In this document: piece by piece, positions 56,163-64,000 of the stretch
Position numbering within the stretch: position 1 is the stretch's first letter
Layout: each line of letters begins with the position of its first letter
From: Bradyrhizobium monzae
GTDB taxonomy: Bacteria > Pseudomonadota > Alphaproteobacteria > Rhizobiales > Xanthobacteraceae
Assembly (NCBI RefSeq): GCF_021458635.1
Contig: NZ_JAIRDQ010000002.1
Span: forward strand, 434,001-498,000
Direction: 5' to 3'
DNA: 64,000 bases
Program-made: the position numbers and the translations under genes
The notes under the pieces: generated by a model
Seen by the model: only the letters and a program-made list of their open reading frames with translations
What the model was told of the DNA's origin: nothing
The model's database searches: none

Positions 56163-57317
56163 ATGCGTATACTACACTTAACCGAATGCATAGGCCGAGG
56201 AGGGAAAGAACGGCAAATCGTCGAACTTTTGGGCGGGCTCGCCCACCACCGCGACATAGAGTCATTCGTCGCGGTTACCTATGAAGAGGATGATCAATTT
56301 GAAATTGCCAGTGAACATGCGCATTACATTCCGCTCATTCGTAAAGGCAGGAGGGATTTGCGTTTTTTCAAGCGTTTGTATGATCTGACCTCCAGTTTGA
56401 AGATTGATATTGTCCACTCCTGGGGCTCGATATGCTCTATTTATGCAGCTCCGGTTGCGAAATTGTGCGGCGCGGCGTTCGTCAATGGCTTTGTACGAGA
56501 CGCACCGTCGCATATGACGCCCTGGAATAAAAACTATTTAATGGGCAAGCTGACTATCCCATTCTCAGACATTGTCGTCGCCAATTCGCGCGCGGGCCTC
56601 GCTGCCTACCATATTCCCGAGCACAAAGGTCTGTCGATCTACAATGGCTTTAATCCTGCGAGGGTCCTTAACTTAATAGACGAGGCAGAGCTTCGTAGCG
56701 CGCTCGGCATCACGACCCCCCACATTGTTGGGATGGTGGCTAACTTCAGGCCCGGAAAAGATTACGCAACCTTTGTCGAGATGGCGTGCCGCATTTGCCG
56801 TCTTAGGGACGATGTTACTTTTCTGGCTGTCGGCACCGGTGAAATGTTGCCGCAGGTGCGCGATAGCGTTCCACCAGAACATTCACCGCGCATAAAGTTT
56901 CTGGGGCAGCGGACAGACATAGAAAGCATCGCTAATCTCTTCGCTGTCGGCGTTCTCACCACCAACAGCCATCTACACGGGGAAGGCATCTCCAACGCGA
57001 TCACCGAATGCATGGCATTGGGCAAGCCAATCGTAGCAACAAACGATGGGGGCACTCCCGAATTGGTTCTGGAGGGCCAGACGGGGTTTCTTATACCGAG
57101 CCAAGACCCTGGGGTGTTGATCGATCGCGTGCTCAGACTCCTTAATGACCGTGCGCTTGCTAGTAAATTCGGTATCGAAGGGCGTCGGCGTGTTGAAACA
57201 GAATTCTCGCTCGATGCGATGTGTAACGCATATCTCTGCCTCTATCGGAGGGTGGCGGATAGGACGGCGCGTGCGACATGGGAAGGAACTGTTACTCGAG
57301 ATATCCTCGATGGCTAA
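56163..57317 (+). CDS. GT4-family glycosyltransferase
   Basis: This 384-residue GT-B enzyme begins 'MRILHLTECIGRGGKERQIV'. The C-terminal domain carries 'EGISNAITECMALGKPIVAT' with the E-x7-E motif and a following 'NDGGTPELVLEGQTGFL'. ATG 56163 is preceded by GGGAGAG; the longer frame from 56121 is less likely. It is the last gene of the plus-strand polysaccharide set. Confidence 0.87.
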   Translation: MRILHLTECIGRGGKERQIVELLGGLAHHRDIESFVAVTYEEDDQFEIASEHAHYIPLIRKGRRDLRFFKRLYDLTSSLKIDIVHSWGSICSIYAAPVAKLCGAAFVNGFVRDAPSHMTPWNKNYLMGKLTIPFSDIVVANSRAGLAAYHIPEHKGLSIYNGFNPARVLNLIDEAELRSALGITTPHIVGMVANFRPGKDYATFVEMACRICRLRDDVTFLAVGTGEMLPQVRDSVPPEHSPRIKFLGQRTDIESIANLFAVGVLTTNSHLHGEGISNAITECMALGKPIVATNDGGTPELVLEGQTGFLIPSQDPGVLIDRVLRLLNDRALASKFGIEGRRRVETEFSLDAMCNAYLCLYRRVADRTARATWEGTVTRDILDG

Positions 57318-58219
57318 TTAGGTGATCTAGGAGATACAAAGCCTGTTGCAGGACCACCTCCCACTTCGATGCATGTGTGAAGCAAGTGTCAGCAGGAGAG
57401 TTGAGAAAAGAAGCGCTTCGATCGCGTTCAACCTGAGCGCAAGTACGCCACCTGATGCTGAGTAAAGGCGCCCTGCCGATTGCGCTCGCCAAAATGCTTC
57501 GATCGGGCCGATATCACACCACGGTTTTCTTAAATGACAATCGAGACCATGCTGATGCCGCTCGTCCGCCAAATCTGCGCCGTTTCGACGTTTCGGGCGT
57601 AGATCCGCGGCCGCATCAAGAACACGATCGAGTTTGCGCTATCCTCGAAAATCGGGAGCACGAGTTCCCTCGATCGGGCCGTGTGTCGCTAGCGCTGCGT
57701 TCTCATCGAGACCGGTTCCGTGATCGGCGACTTACCGGCATTGACGATCGCCACTTGCGGATTACGCTTGGAGAGCACGAGAATCACGCGCCACGCGGCC
57801 CCCGACTCGTCCGACCGGCAGGTTTGCCGCCGTCGCTGGCGACCTGTTTGGGCCCAGAACACGAGATGATTCACGACGGCGAGAAGATACGTTGGTATTA
57901 TCGGTGAATACCTATGTTGCCGCCCGCAAGGCAACATTGCCGAATTCGGCTGTAATTGCTGGGACATGGCGGTAAGCGCCACAGGCGGGCCGCATTTGCC
58001 GTTCGAACTTTTGCCTTACTCGCTTATTCTTTTCGCCATACTCGCTCATTAACCAACCGGCCGAGCAGTCGGGGGGGCACTTCAAATCCCACTGCTATGA
58101 AAGACTGTTCGCAATGCTAGGCGCTTGCGAGCACGCGGTATGTCGCGCGCCATCGCGTTTGCGGCAGTGGAATTCCCTTGTCAACGTCAAAGCGAAACTC
58201 TGCACTCGGAGGCCAGAAA
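57318..58219. other. 902-base gap, no intact gene
   Basis: Minus-strand pieces such as 'VILVLSKRNPQVAIVNAGKS' and 'IVFLMRPRIYARNVETA' look protein-like but are broken by stops and frameshifts, suggesting a decayed gene I cannot name. The last 60 bases should hold the promoter and ribosome binding site of the large lyase-like protein. Confidence 0.4.
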
Positions 58220-60565
58220 TTGAGTACAACCGGCACAATCACGAATTTCAAGACCACACCTGGAAGCCAGTTTGATGGCGTTGGCGGCGACATCTACGAA
58301 ATCGAGACGGCGGGTAAGAGCTACAGTATCACTAACCCCGACCCGCAGACCCTGCGGTTCGAGGTCCACCAGGGCGACAATTGGGCAGGCGGCGGTGATG
58401 GCTCGCACGTTGATCGCTCTGAAATTCAAAACGACTCGACGGGGGTCAAGACCAGCTGGGGTGCAAAGATACCGCCCGGCACTCCGATTGGCATGGACTA
58501 TCAGTTCATGGTGGAGGCCAATGGGCCCAATGGGTCGTTTGTAAACACTCAAAACAGCTCGAACGGCTGGTTTGTCGTCGGTCAAATGCATAATGACGAC
58601 ACTGCGAGCGGCGTAGGGACGTCGCCGCCGTTCGCGCTCCAGATGAACGGCGACCATCTGCAAATTGTCGCCCGCTATGTTTTGCCCGGTGGCAATCCCA
58701 GCAATTCGTCATCCGCTCTCCATATGCTCACGCTCTGGACCGACCCGAACCCGATCCAGACCGGTGTCTACAATGACATCAAGGTCCAAGCCAATATATC
58801 CAACAGCGGCGGCGGATACCTGCAGGTCTCGATCAACGGCAAAGAGGTTGTGAACTACCAGGGTCCGTTGGGCTATGGGCAGGGCACCTATTGGGAATAC
58901 GGCATCTATCGCTCGACGGCGCCCGAGACAGCCGCGGTCGATTATCGCAACATGACGCTGGTCACCGGGTCGCAGGCGGCCGGTTGGACGGGTGCGGGCG
59001 CCACCGCACCGACACAACCCGCAGCGCCCACGACGCCCACCACCCCAACGGTCACGCCGGCAGTGACGCAGGCCTCCGCATCTCCGGGGACGGGCATCGA
59101 GCACGCCGGCGATACCATCACCTTGACGCTCGGCTTCAATAAAGCCGTGACCGTGACGGGCACGCCCAAGCTGTCGCTCAATGACGGCAATACCGCCACC
59201 TATGTTGGTGGTTCGGGCACGAGCACGCTCACCTTCAAAACGACCGTTGCGTTGACCGACACCAATACCTCGGCGCTCGCCATCACCGGTGTCAATCTTC
59301 CGAGCGGAGCAAGCATCAAGGACGCCTCCGGTGTCGCGGCGAGCCTGTCGGGAGCGGTGAAAACGTTCACCGGGCTCCAGATCGATCCGATCTCACCGGC
59401 GGTGACGCAGGCCACGGCGTCTCCGGGAACGGGCACCGAGCACGTCGGGGACACGATCACCCTGTCGCTCGCCTTCAACGAAGCCGTGACGGTGACGGGC
59501 ACGCCCACGCTGTCGCTCAATGACGGCGGAACGGCCACTTACGCAGGTGGTTCCGGCACGGGCACGCTCACCTTCAAGACCACCGTCGCCTCGACCAACA
59601 CCAACACCTCGGCGCTCGCGATCACCGGGGTTAACCTTCCGAGCGGCGCGAGCATCAAGGATGCTGGCGGTCTTGCGGCAAACCTGTCGGGCGCGGTGAA
59701 GACGTTCTCCGGCCTGGGGGTTTCGACGGCATCGACCACGCCAACGACTCCAATCACACCGACGACGCCGTCGACCCCGTCAGCGACCAAGCCGGTTCTC
59801 ACCATCGCGGATCACTCGCTCTGGGTGGCCGGGAGAGGCGGCCAGGTCGATCTCGGGACCAAGGTGACGACGACGGACATCAACGATCACGTGACTGTAA
59901 ACATCACGGGGTTGCCGACGTACGAGACGATCATCGACAAGCTCGATGGTCGTACTTTCAGTGGAAAGAACATTACCCTGACGGCCGCACAAGTCGACAG
60001 CGGATTGACGTTGCAATCGAACTACAAGGGCAACAGTCATCCGGTCGCAACGCTCACGCTGACTGCAAGTGCGAAGGACCCGACCACCGGCGCGGTCTCG
60101 ACGACTTCGCCGCAGACCATCACCGTGACGGATCCTCGCCCCGCGCCCGTCACGACCACAACGTCGTCGCACCACCATCACCACCACCATATCGCGACGG
60201 ATCATCATCCTGCTGCCACAACGACGGCCGCGGCCCCAACGGCACCGCAGACGATCGACCATGCGGGTCATCAGCAAACGACCGCTGCAAACACGGGGTC
60301 CTTGGCAGGCCAGGGCTTTGCGCTGCTCCAGCAACATGTGGATCCGGCCACCAACACCCTGGCAACGACCGCGCCCCAGTCGATCACGGTGGCAGATCAT
60401 CCGATTGCGATCGGCATGGCGTCCCACGCAAACCATAGCTTTGCGCTGCTGAACCAGTATCTGGCCGCTCACACCGGCCACGTGGATCCCGGTCAGATCG
60501 TGGCGGCCTTGTCGCAAGCGACCGGTTGGGGGCCCGACTCGTCGCTAGCCCGACCGCAACATTAA
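58220..60565 (+). CDS. Large lyase-fold/Ig-repeat protein, probable type I secretion substrate
   Basis: This 781-residue protein has no signal peptide. Residues ~10-245 are a heparin-lyase-I fold ('TAGKSYSITNPDPQTLRFEV', 'WFVVGQMHNDD'). A Pro/Thr-rich linker follows, then two tandem ~113-residue Ig-like repeats (~282-507) with 'TLSLNDGGTATYAGGSGTG', and a second Pro/Thr linker. Next is a beta domain (~531-640), a seven-His run near 650, and a C-terminal segment with 'FALLQQHVDP' and 'FALLNQYLAAHTG'. TTG 58220 is chosen for its GGAGG at 7 bases. Position directly before the exporter argues for type I secretion, though no RTX nonapeptides are seen. Probably an exported polysaccharide-binding or -cleaving protein. 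Confidence 0.82.
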   Translation: MSTTGTITNFKTTPGSQFDGVGGDIYEIETAGKSYSITNPDPQTLRFEVHQGDNWAGGGDGSHVDRSEIQNDSTGVKTSWGAKIPPGTPIGMDYQFMVEANGPNGSFVNTQNSSNGWFVVGQMHNDDTASGVGTSPPFALQMNGDHLQIVARYVLPGGNPSNSSSALHMLTLWTDPNPIQTGVYNDIKVQANISNSGGGYLQVSINGKEVVNYQGPLGYGQGTYWEYGIYRSTAPETAAVDYRNMTLVTGSQAAGWTGAGATAPTQPAAPTTPTTPTVTPAVTQASASPGTGIEHAGDTITLTLGFNKAVTVTGTPKLSLNDGNTATYVGGSGTSTLTFKTTVALTDTNTSALAITGVNLPSGASIKDASGVAASLSGAVKTFTGLQIDPISPAVTQATASPGTGTEHVGDTITLSLAFNEAVTVTGTPTLSLNDGGTATYAGGSGTGTLTFKTTVASTNTNTSALAITGVNLPSGASIKDAGGLAANLSGAVKTFSGLGVSTASTTPTTPITPTTPSTPSATKPVLTIADHSLWVAGRGGQVDLGTKVTTTDINDHVTVNITGLPTYETIIDKLDGRTFSGKNITLTAAQVDSGLTLQSNYKGNSHPVATLTLTASAKDPTTGAVSTTSPQTITVTDPRPAPVTTTTSSHHHHHHHIATDHHPAATTTAAAPTAPQTIDHAGHQQTTAANTGSLAGQGFALLQQHVDPATNTLATTAPQSITVADHPIAIGMASHANHSFALLNQYLAAHTGHVDPGQIVAALSQATGWGPDSSLARPQH
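59063..59720 (+). repeat. Two tandem 339-bp coding repeats
   Basis: Units begin at 59063 and 59402 ('GTGACGCAGGCC') and encode ~113-residue Ig-like modules that differ by scattered substitutions. The second unit is slightly shorter at its end. Confidence 0.85.
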
Positions 60566-60571
60566 TGCCGG

Positions 60572-60602
60572 GCCGCACCCTGGCTCAGCGCCTGGGTGCG
60601 GC
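60572..60602 (+). terminator. Hairpin between secreted protein and exporter genes
   Basis: GCCGCACCC (60572-60580) pairs with GGGTGCGGC (60594-60602) in a perfect 9-bp stem with a 13-base loop, 6 bases after the stop codon. No T-run follows, so it may be a partial terminator or mRNA-stabilising element that sets substrate-to-exporter ratio. Confidence 0.6.
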
Positions 60603-60674
60603 ATCGTCAATGTTTGTGAATGCATGAGAAGGAATCTCGACGCGGCCGGTAGCTGCGAAAGGTTGAGTAAAAAA

Positions 60675-63344
60675 ATGGCGATCCAGAATGGAAATGCCGA
60701 TGTCGCAGATCTCGGGCTTCGAACCCTTGCTCTGTTCATGCGCCTTCATGGCGTGAACGCCGAGCCCGACCAGCTCCGCGATCGTTGCGGGGAGAGCGCA
60801 ATCGGCATCCGTGCGATGCTTCGCTGCGCCCGCGATTTTGGACTGAAGGTCGGTTCGCGCACAACACATTGGAAACAGCTCGCAGGCATCAATCTGCCCG
60901 GAATCGCAGCGCTGCGTGATGGCGGATTTCTGCTGCTCGGGAAGGTCGAGGACGATGCGGCGCTTGTGCTGCATCCAACCGCGTCACACCCGAAGTTGAT
61001 GCCCCGTGCGGAATTTGAAGAAGTTTGGGACGGCCGCTTGATCCTGAGCGGACCTCAAAGCCTCGCCGGTCGCGCGCATGCCCTTACCGATCTGATTGCG
61101 CATGGGCGTGATCTGGTTGGCCGCGTCGGTGACGCCCTCATTCGTCGCGCCGGTGACGCCCTCAGGCAGGCATATTCTGCCGATCCTCGCGATATACCCG
61201 TCCAGGAGGCGGGTCCTGAGCCTGCGAGTGACGATGAGTCGGGGCTCATCGCCTTGGCGATCTTGCTGCGTTGCCATGGTATTGCGGCCGACCCGGAGCA
61301 AATTCGGCATCGTATGGGTACGTCGCGGATCGGTGTGACCGAAATCCTGCGCTGCACCAGGGAGTTCGGGCTCAAGGCCCGGGCACAGCGGTCGAGCTGG
61401 AACAGACTTGGCGTCACGCCGCTGCCGGCAATTGCCCTGCTGCGCGACGGCGGCTTCCTGATCCTGGGTAAGGTCATCGACGACAAGCTTCTGGTTCAGC
61501 GCCCGTTGTCTCCCCGTCCCGAATCCATGACCCAGGCTGAACTCGAAGCCATCTGGGACGGCGACATCATCCTGATGACCCGGCGTGCGGCTCTGACGGA
61601 TCCCGCTCGGCGGTTCGATATCAGCTGGTTTCTCGGTGCGGTTCACAAGTATCGCCATCTCCTCGGCGAAGTGCTGATTGCGTCGTTCTTCCTTCAGGTC
61701 TTTGCCCTCGTCGCCCCGCTGTTCTTCCAGGTCGTCATCGACAAGGTGCTCGTGCATCGAAGCATCAGCACGCTCGACGTCCTGATCGCGGGCCTCGTCG
61801 CGTTGACCTTGTTCGAGACCGTTCTCGGCACGTTGCGCGTCCATCTATTCGCACACACGACGAACCGCATCGACGTCGAGCTCGGCGCCCGGCTGTTTCG
61901 CCACCTGATGGCGTTACCGATCGCATATTTCCAGACACGCCGCGTCGGCGATTCGGTCGCACGCGTTCGCGAGCTCGAGAACATCCGTCAGTTCCTAACG
62001 AGCTCGGCGCTCACGCTCGTCGTCGATCTCTTGTTCACTGCAGTTTTCCTTGCGGTAATGTTCTACTATTCAACGTCGTTGACGCTGATCGTTTTGGCAT
62101 CGTTCCCGTTCTACATCGGAATTTCCGTCGGCGCCGCGCCGTTGTTTCGCCGGCGCCTCGATGAGAAGTTCAATCGCGGCTCGGAGAACCAGGCCTTCCT
62201 GGTCGAGAGCGTCACGGGGGTCGAGACGCTGAAGGCGATGGCGGTCGAGCCGCAGATGCAACGCCGCTGGGAAGAGCAACTCGCCGGTTACGTGGGCGCG
62301 AGCTTCCGCGTGCTCAGCCTGAACAATACGGCGAGCCAAGCGGTCCAGATGATCAACAAGCTGGTCACCGCCGCAACGCTCTACTTCGGCGCCAGGCTCG
62401 TGATTGGCGGCGACCTGAGCGTCGGCGAGCTTGTAGCGTTCAACATGCTGGCGGGGCGGGTGAGCATGCCCGTGCTTCGGCTCGCGCAGATCTGGCAGGA
62501 TTTCCATCAGGCTCGTCTGTCGGTCGATCGTCTCGGCGATATTCTCAACACCATTCCCGAACCAAGCTTTAGTTCTGCCCGCGCCGCGCTACCGCCCATC
62601 CGCGGCAAGGTCGTATTCGAGCACGTAGCCTTCCGCTACCGCGCTGACGGCCCCGAAATTCTGCACGACGTGTCCTTCGGCGTCGAGCCCGGCCAGGTCG
62701 TCGGTATCGTGGGCTCTTCGGGCTCGGGCAAGAGCACAATCGGCAAGCTGATCCAGCGGCTCTATGTGCCGGAGAGCGGGCGCGTGCTGGTCGACGGGGT
62801 TGACCTCGCGACGGTCGACCTAACCTGGCTTCGGCGTCAGATCGGGGTGGTTTTGCAGGAGAACGTGCTGTTCAATCGCTCGATTCGCGAGAACATTGCG
62901 CTCGCCGACCCGACCATGCCCATGGAGCGCGTCATTGAGGCGGCGTCACTCGCCGGCGCTCACGACTTCATCCTGGAGCTGCCGGAGGGCTATGACACCA
63001 TCGTGGGCGAACGAGGCAGCAGTTTATCCGGCGGGCAGCGTCAGCGTGTCGCGATCGCTCGCGCACTCATTACCAACCCCCGGATCCTTATCCTTGACGA
63101 GGCCACCAGCGCGCTTGACTACGAAAGCGAGCGCGCCATCCAGCAGAACATGAAGCGAATTGCCGCCGGCCGGACTGTGTTCGTCATCGCTCATCGGCTC
63201 TCGACCGTGCGCAATGCGAACCGGATCGTCACACTTGAGCATGGCCGAATCGTCGAGGACGGCAGCCATGACGAGCTGATCCGCTCGAATGGGCGCTACG
63301 CGAACCTCCATTATCTACAGGCCGGTATCCATGACGTCCGCTAG
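60675..63344 (+). CDS. Type I secretion ABC transporter with two C39-like domains
   Basis: This protein of about 889 residues differs from typical HlyB-type exporters (near 700-720) in having two tandem C39-like domains (~8-130 and ~187-310). These repeat 'GIRAMLRCARDFGLK'/'GVTEILRCTREFGLK' and 'LRDGGFLLLGKV'/'LRDGGFLILGKV'. Both lack the catalytic Cys, so they would bind substrate rather than cleave it. Six membrane helices follow, then the ATPase: Walker A 'GSSGSGKST' (~680), signature 'LSGGQRQRVAIARAL' (~783) and 'ILILDEATSALD'. ATG 60675 has only a weak AAAGG; ATG 60624 is the alternative. Confidence 0.92.
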   Translation: MAIQNGNADVADLGLRTLALFMRLHGVNAEPDQLRDRCGESAIGIRAMLRCARDFGLKVGSRTTHWKQLAGINLPGIAALRDGGFLLLGKVEDDAALVLHPTASHPKLMPRAEFEEVWDGRLILSGPQSLAGRAHALTDLIAHGRDLVGRVGDALIRRAGDALRQAYSADPRDIPVQEAGPEPASDDESGLIALAILLRCHGIAADPEQIRHRMGTSRIGVTEILRCTREFGLKARAQRSSWNRLGVTPLPAIALLRDGGFLILGKVIDDKLLVQRPLSPRPESMTQAELEAIWDGDIILMTRRAALTDPARRFDISWFLGAVHKYRHLLGEVLIASFFLQVFALVAPLFFQVVIDKVLVHRSISTLDVLIAGLVALTLFETVLGTLRVHLFAHTTNRIDVELGARLFRHLMALPIAYFQTRRVGDSVARVRELENIRQFLTSSALTLVVDLLFTAVFLAVMFYYSTSLTLIVLASFPFYIGISVGAAPLFRRRLDEKFNRGSENQAFLVESVTGVETLKAMAVEPQMQRRWEEQLAGYVGASFRVLSLNNTASQAVQMINKLVTAATLYFGARLVIGGDLSVGELVAFNMLAGRVSMPVLRLAQIWQDFHQARLSVDRLGDILNTIPEPSFSSARAALPPIRGKVVFEHVAFRYRADGPEILHDVSFGVEPGQVVGIVGSSGSGKSTIGKLIQRLYVPESGRVLVDGVDLATVDLTWLRRQIGVVLQENVLFNRSIRENIALADPTMPMERVIEAASLAGAHDFILELPEGYDTIVGERGSSLSGGQRQRVAIARALITNPRILILDEATSALDYESERAIQQNMKRIAAGRTVFVIAHRLSTVRNANRIVTLEHGRIVEDGSHDELIRSNGRYANLHYLQAGIHDVR

Positions 63345-64000
63345 CCGAAATATCGTTACGTTTCCGAGAGCCGAAGTTCGACGCCGAGAGCAGGAAATTG
63401 CATTTCTGCCCGCGGCGCTCGAGATCACCGAATCGCCGCCGTCGCCGATCGGTCGCGCGATCGGGGCGAGTATCATCGCAGTCTTCTGCGTCGCGCTGTT
63501 GTGGGCATCATTCGGCAGCGTCGATATCGTCGCCACCGCGACGGGCAAGATCGTGCCTGGCGGGCGTACTAAGCTGATCCAGCCGTTCGAGACGGGCGTT
63601 GTCCGCGCAATTCACGTACGTGACGGACAGACCGTCAAGGCCGGCGACGTTCTGATCGAGCTTGACCCAACGATGACGGAGGCCGATCAGGAGCGCCAAA
63701 GGAGCGATCTCGTCGCGGCCGAACTCGACGTCGCGCGGCTGCGCGCAGCGCTCGCCGACGATCCGCTCGCCGCCTTCAAGTCACCGCAGGGCGCAACTGC
63801 TGCCGAGATCGAGATGCATCGCCAATTTCTGATCAGCCAGCGCGCCGAGCAGAGCGCCAAGCTCGCCGAGATCGAGCGTCAGCAGGGCCAGAAGGAAGCT
63901 GAGCGGGCGACTACTTTGGCGAGCGTGGCGAAGCTCCAGGCGACGATACCGGTGCTTCAGGAGCGGGTCGACATTCGCAAGACTCTCGTCGACAAGGCCT
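63331..64000 (+). CDS. HlyD-family type I secretion adaptor, 3' end cut by window edge
   Basis: ATG 63331 overlaps the exporter gene by 14 bases and the frame is open to the edge (223 codons). It shows a cytoplasmic N-terminus, one membrane helix ('IGASIIAVFCVALLWASFG'), the lipoyl-like half 'KLIQPFETGVVRAIHVRDGQ' and 'AGDVLIELDPTMTEADQERQ', then Glu/Gln/Arg-rich coiled coil. It links the ABC transporter to an outer-membrane TolC-type channel. Confidence 0.92.
   Translation, partial: MTSASRNIVTFPRAEVRRREQEIAFLPAALEITESPPSPIGRAIGASIIAVFCVALLWASFGSVDIVATATGKIVPGGRTKLIQPFETGVVRAIHVRDGQTVKAGDVLIELDPTMTEADQERQRSDLVAAELDVARLRAALADDPLAAFKSPQGATAAEIEMHRQFLISQRAEQSAKLAEIERQQGQKEAERATTLASVAKLQATIPVLQERVDIRKTLVDKA

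Noticed and set aside
60169..60189. Seven-codon His run as an artificial tag
   Set aside because: It is embedded in a native His/Asp/Thr-rich linker with mixed CAC/CAT codons and further His downstream, so it is a natural feature.
60984..61844. 286-codon minus-strand frame opposite the exporter
   Set aside because: No domain, Arg/Asp/Gln-rich shadow composition, and it lies wholly inside the exporter gene.

Overview
The window reads as a chromosomal segment of an alphaproteobacterium, most likely Bradyrhizobium or a close relative. The protein families support this: a rhizobial-type Tad/Cpa pilus locus, amino acid:[carrier protein] ligase homologues known from Bradyrhizobium, a large exopolysaccharide locus and a type I secretion system. 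GC is high overall, with AT-richer islands near 25.6-26.4 kb and patchy decay between 27 and 33 kb. I saw no rRNA, tRNA or CRISPR array.

Region 1 (1-11.4 kb, minus strand) is a Tad/Cpa type IVc pilus operon. Read 5'->3' it runs flp pilin, prepilin peptidase cpaA, cpaB, cpaE, cpaF, tadB, tadC, an isoprenylcysteine-methyltransferase-like membrane protein, a TadE pseudopilin, a TadG-like protein and a second TadE. The secretin cpaC follows and is cut by the window edge. Most junctions are ATGA or TGATG overlaps.

Region 2 (12.1-23.5 kb) is a compact biosynthetic locus with two divergent arms. The minus arm has an acyl-CoA dehydrogenase, a SerRS-like amino acid:[carrier protein] ligase, a PLP gamma-synthase of the O-acylhomoserine sulfhydrylase type, a MetA-like homoserine O-acyltransferase, a GNAT-like protein and an IlvE-like aminotransferase. 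The plus arm has two separate carrier proteins, two AMP-forming ligases and an SDR reductase. Together they can make, load and reduce carrier-bound amino acids without a modular NRPS. This is the best candidate in the window for an undescribed pathway.

Region 3 (23.5-33 kb) holds two NarL/LuxR-type regulators amid decayed DNA: a 152-codon frame broken by one TGA, a shattered HlyD gene, a small gene with two nonsense codons and an IS66 transposase relic. A membrane-anchored heparin-lyase-fold protein and a Wzz-type chain-length protein are also here.

Region 4 (32.6-57.3 kb) is an exopolysaccharide locus. It carries a Wzy-like polymerase, several GT4 glycosyltransferases, asparagine synthetase, two methyltransferases, a MurJ-type flippase, a fused UDP-GlcNAc 2-epimerase/nucleotide-sugar dehydrogenase, a DUF354 protein and two deacetylase-like proteins. 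Near its end a translationally coupled set (oxidoreductase, small sugar transferase, DegT aminotransferase, hexapeptide acetyltransferase) looks like the WbpB/WbpE/WbpD part of UDP-2,3-diacetamido-uronic acid synthesis.

Region 5 (58.2-64 kb) encodes a large protein without a signal peptide (heparin-lyase fold, two tandem Ig-like repeats, a His run). Directly downstream are a type I secretion ABC transporter with two tandem C39-like domains and an HlyD-type adaptor cut by the right edge. The large protein is probably the substrate of that exporter and may modify or bind the polysaccharide made by region 4.
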